Shown here one piece after another: positions 23,740 through 25,942 of a stretch of DNA of 25,942 nucleotides. The notes beneath the pieces were generated by a model that saw nothing but the letters and a program-made list of their open reading frames with translations, did not search any database and had not been told where the DNA came from. This DNA is from Prorocentrum cordatum. Taxonomy: Eukaryota; Sar; Dinophyceae; Prorocentrales; Prorocentraceae. Positions within the stretch are counted from its first letter, which is position 1, and every line of letters starts with the position of its first letter. The DNA is taken from positions 163,350-189,291 of the forward strand of contig CAUYUJ010018481.1 of the NCBI GenBank assembly GCA_963575745.1. Direction: 5' to 3'. The translations under genes and the position numbers were made by a program.

Positions 23740-25723
23740 CCCCTCGGCGCGCCGCCGATCGACGAGCTGCGCACTTCTGACCGGCGAGGCTCTGCAACCC
23801 CTGTTTCGACATTGTTCGCCTCAGCCCATTGTTTCGATAGCGCTGGTTCGTCCTGGAGGCCGGAAGCGCTGAGAACACATAACGAAACTTGCAAAACCAG
23901 AAGTTTGAAACACACAATATTCATTTTGGATACGGCGCAGAATGGCATATCGACTTGCACCACAATCGCACAGAAATCGATCCACCCGTGGGTCAACGAA
24001 GCGTCCTTGGAGCTGATCAGGAGGAACATCGAAGAATATGGAACTCCGCAATTTGAACGTCGACGGGATGAGTGCTCGGATGGCCTGCGCCGTCATTACG
24101 ACAAGTACGTTCAGCGCAATCGGCAGCGCATGCTGGACATGCGCCTTTCGTGCAAGAAATGGCGGGTGCTATGTGATTCGCTGCTTCTTCGTGCTGGGAA
24201 GGGGTCAGTGAGTATTCCCCCGCTGCAACTGAAAATGGGTTTGGACTGTTTGCTGATACGTTCAGTGAGAAATTCGGGCTTCCACCCGAGGTCGACAATC
24301 TGTTCTCTCCCGCACATGTGCCGAGCGCCTCGCCGACGACCAACTTTATGCCCATACGGTTCCGCACGATTTTACGTATCCTACGCAGGCTGCGGGAGGA
24401 CAGCGGCACCAGTCCCGATGGACTAATTACCACGCCCAGTTCTGAAGAAATGTGCTTCGCAGCTTGCCACCCCAATTGCCATGCTTGCACGCTTGGTTTT
24501 CTACACCGGTGAGTGGTTCGATTCACGGCAGCTTCACTAGCTCTGCCCGCTGTTCATGGAAAAGGTGCGCGCGAATCCTTGGAATTGCCGCGGTATTCAT
24601 CTTACCTCTCAACTCGACAAAGTAGTCGAGCGTTGCTTCGCTAGCGTGTTGCTCCGTTTCTTCGAATCCAACGGAGCATATATTACCCACCAGTTTGCTT
24701 ATCACACGAGCCGGGGCTACAAAGACGCTTTGGCATACATGGTGTGCTGTTGGATTCGCGTTATGTGCAGTGGCCGGCGCGTAGGGGTGTACTGTTCCGA
24801 CGTGGCTGGCGCGTTTGGCCGAATCAAGTCTGCCCGACGTGTTGCCAAATTGCGCGAGTCGGGAGTGCGCGAGCCGCTGTTGAAGGTGATTCGCTCGTGG
24901 CTGTCGGGGCGGCAGGCGCATGTCAGCGTGGATGGTTTTCTCTCCCATCCTTTTCTGCATTCTTGACATGGTGTTCCCGGGTGCGGCTTGGGGACCTCCG
25001 TCTTGGAACGATTATTATGGTGATGCCGAGAACGCGCCATGTCCTTCGCCAATTTCACGGAATGTGCCTTCGCTGACGACATGAATTCTTGGAAAATGCT
25101 CGAAGGTGATGCCACATGGTCGTCTATACTCAGAGTGCCACAAAATGCAGACTGAGCTTCAAGAGTGGGGCGCGGCTAACCAAGTTATTTTTGAGGCGAC
25201 GAGGGACAGCATGCACATTCTGAATGAGTGCATACCCCATGGGGGCGATTTCAAGATCCCCAGCGTGATCTTCGACCCCAAGCTGATTATGTACTGCGCC
25301 GTCCAAACATTTGATCGAGAAGCATCTTGGCGTCTACGAGCGCTGCTCTGGTCCAGTAGGTTCTACAGCGCAGCGGTCCTTCGTTGACAGCGCCGCCGGG
25401 GCGATCTTTCATGCCGGTGATGCAGCACTTGATCCGTGAGACGGCAGAAAGTTCTTGCAGACGCTTGAGGTTTCCGAAGGACAAACCCTCTGCGAATACA
25501 ATGTTTCTCCAGCGTGCACGAGACGGGATGTGTCTGTTTTAGGCCTACTGCATAAAATTGCTTACGGCGCGGTTCCTCCGTCGCTCTGTGCCCTTTTTCC
25601 GCCCATGCTTAGTAACCTCGAGAGCCACGGCTTCAGCGGTGGAAAGCGCATGCACCACAAGGCACTCCGTGATGCGGTCGAACTGGCCATGCATCAAATG
25701 ATGCACACATCGACTTTTGGTAC
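23740..25723 (+). pseudogene. LINE-type reverse transcriptase pseudogene, 5' part absent
   Basis: The relic is recognisable across at least six frame segments. They are a linker with HPWVNEASLELIRR and KWRVLCDSLLLRAGK (frame of 23653), FADTFSEKFGLPPEVDNLF (from 24249) and LATPIAMLARLVFYTGEW (from 24463). TAG at 24538 follows, then RGIHLTSQLDKVVER, HQFAYHTSRGYKDAL and YCSDVAGAF (catalytic Asp codon 24799). Then come GPPSWNDYYGDAE (another frame), ECAFADDMNSW (FADD at 25069-25080) and QEWGAANQVIFEAT (25106-25387). The last is a C-terminal region with TGA at 25437, ending LCALFPPMLSNLE and HHKALRDAVELAMHQMMH. The order linker, fingers, YxDxxGAF, FADD, thumb is that of a non-LTR retrotransposon reverse transcriptase, which copies its RNA at a nicked target. 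At least five frameshifts, two stops and a small deletion near 24230 show it is dead. The endonuclease domain is not seen. The right end runs into a GT microsatellite. Confidence 0.88.
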
Positions 25724-25733
25724 GGTGTGTGTG

Positions 25734-25765
<32 letters not shown>

Positions 25766-25942
25766 TGCGTGCGCGTGTGCGTGCGGTGTGCGTGTGCGTG
25801 TGCGTGTGCGTGTGCGTGTGCGTGTGCGTGTGCGTGTGCGTGTGCGTGTGCGTGTGCGTGTGCGTGTGCGTGTGCGTGTGCGTGTGCGTGTGCGTGTGCG
25901 TGTGCGTGTGCGTGTGCGTGTGCGTGCGCGTGCGCGTGCGCG
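25724..25942 (+). repeat. (GT)n then (GTGTGC)n microsatellite, runs off window
   Basis: GT dinucleotides become GCGT and then a very regular GTGCGT/GTGTGC hexamer from about 25785 to the window edge. It directly follows the last coding-like codons of the LINE relic, as the 8067 GT tract follows the other relic. Confidence 0.95.

Overview
The window looks like nuclear DNA from a high-GC, very repeat-rich protist, most likely a dinoflagellate. This is inferred from broken LINE-like polyprotein pieces of a style common in dinoflagellates, dense triplet and GT/CA microsatellites, many small foldback elements, and tiny exons with AG|G acceptors and GT, GC or GA donors. A Prorocentrum-type genome would fit, but I cannot confirm it. 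No bacterial genes, operons, CRISPR arrays, rRNA or tRNA genes were recognised. Most long open frames are translations of microsatellites or GC-rich shadows and are not annotated.

The most gene-like signal is on the minus strand and is invisible as long ORFs. Four short segments at 19790-19686, 18624-18562, 13795-13733 and 12770-about 12720 read in order as successive parts of one antibiotic biosynthesis monooxygenase (ABM, ferredoxin-like) domain. Introns 1 and 3 join them in phase 0; the exon 2 to exon 3 join is unresolved. Further along the same strand, 5487-about 5380 and 2319-2261 read as the N-terminal part of an aldo/keto reductase (AKR). These are either a downstream gene or the continuation of an ABM-AKR fusion. 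The introns hold almost everything else.

Layout: 1-1400 is GC-rich with a CCTGCAGG/GGATCC dispersed repeat (DR1). 1395-1583 is a MITE (family 1). 1881-2189 is a CTC tract. 2261-2319 is an AKR exon. 3544-5340 is a cluster of foldback elements (families 2, 3 and 4) with a second DR1 copy. 5380-5487 is the AKR N-terminal exon. 6012-8065 is the decayed C-terminal half of a LINE-like polyprotein with RNase H, running into a GT tract that contains a 100-N assembly gap. 8650-12275 holds a coding-like relic, triplet tracts, degenerate GC-rich repeats and DR1. 12397-14500 holds the last two ABM exons among CTC, GACGCC and CA repeats. 14700-18150 holds MITEs, DR1, a perfect-length 10-bp minisatellite, a 420-bp GAG tract and a TIR element with a target-site duplication and a nearby empty-site paralogue. 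18500-19800 holds the first two ABM exons. 21160-22145 (minus) is a second RNase H/zinc-tail relic. 22400-22880 holds a 53-bp minisatellite. 23740-25723 is a LINE reverse transcriptase pseudogene that ends in a GT tract.

The working picture is one or two real, small-exon metabolic genes on the minus strand embedded in transposon debris and microsatellites. Recent non-autonomous insertions are visible as intact terminal inverted repeats.
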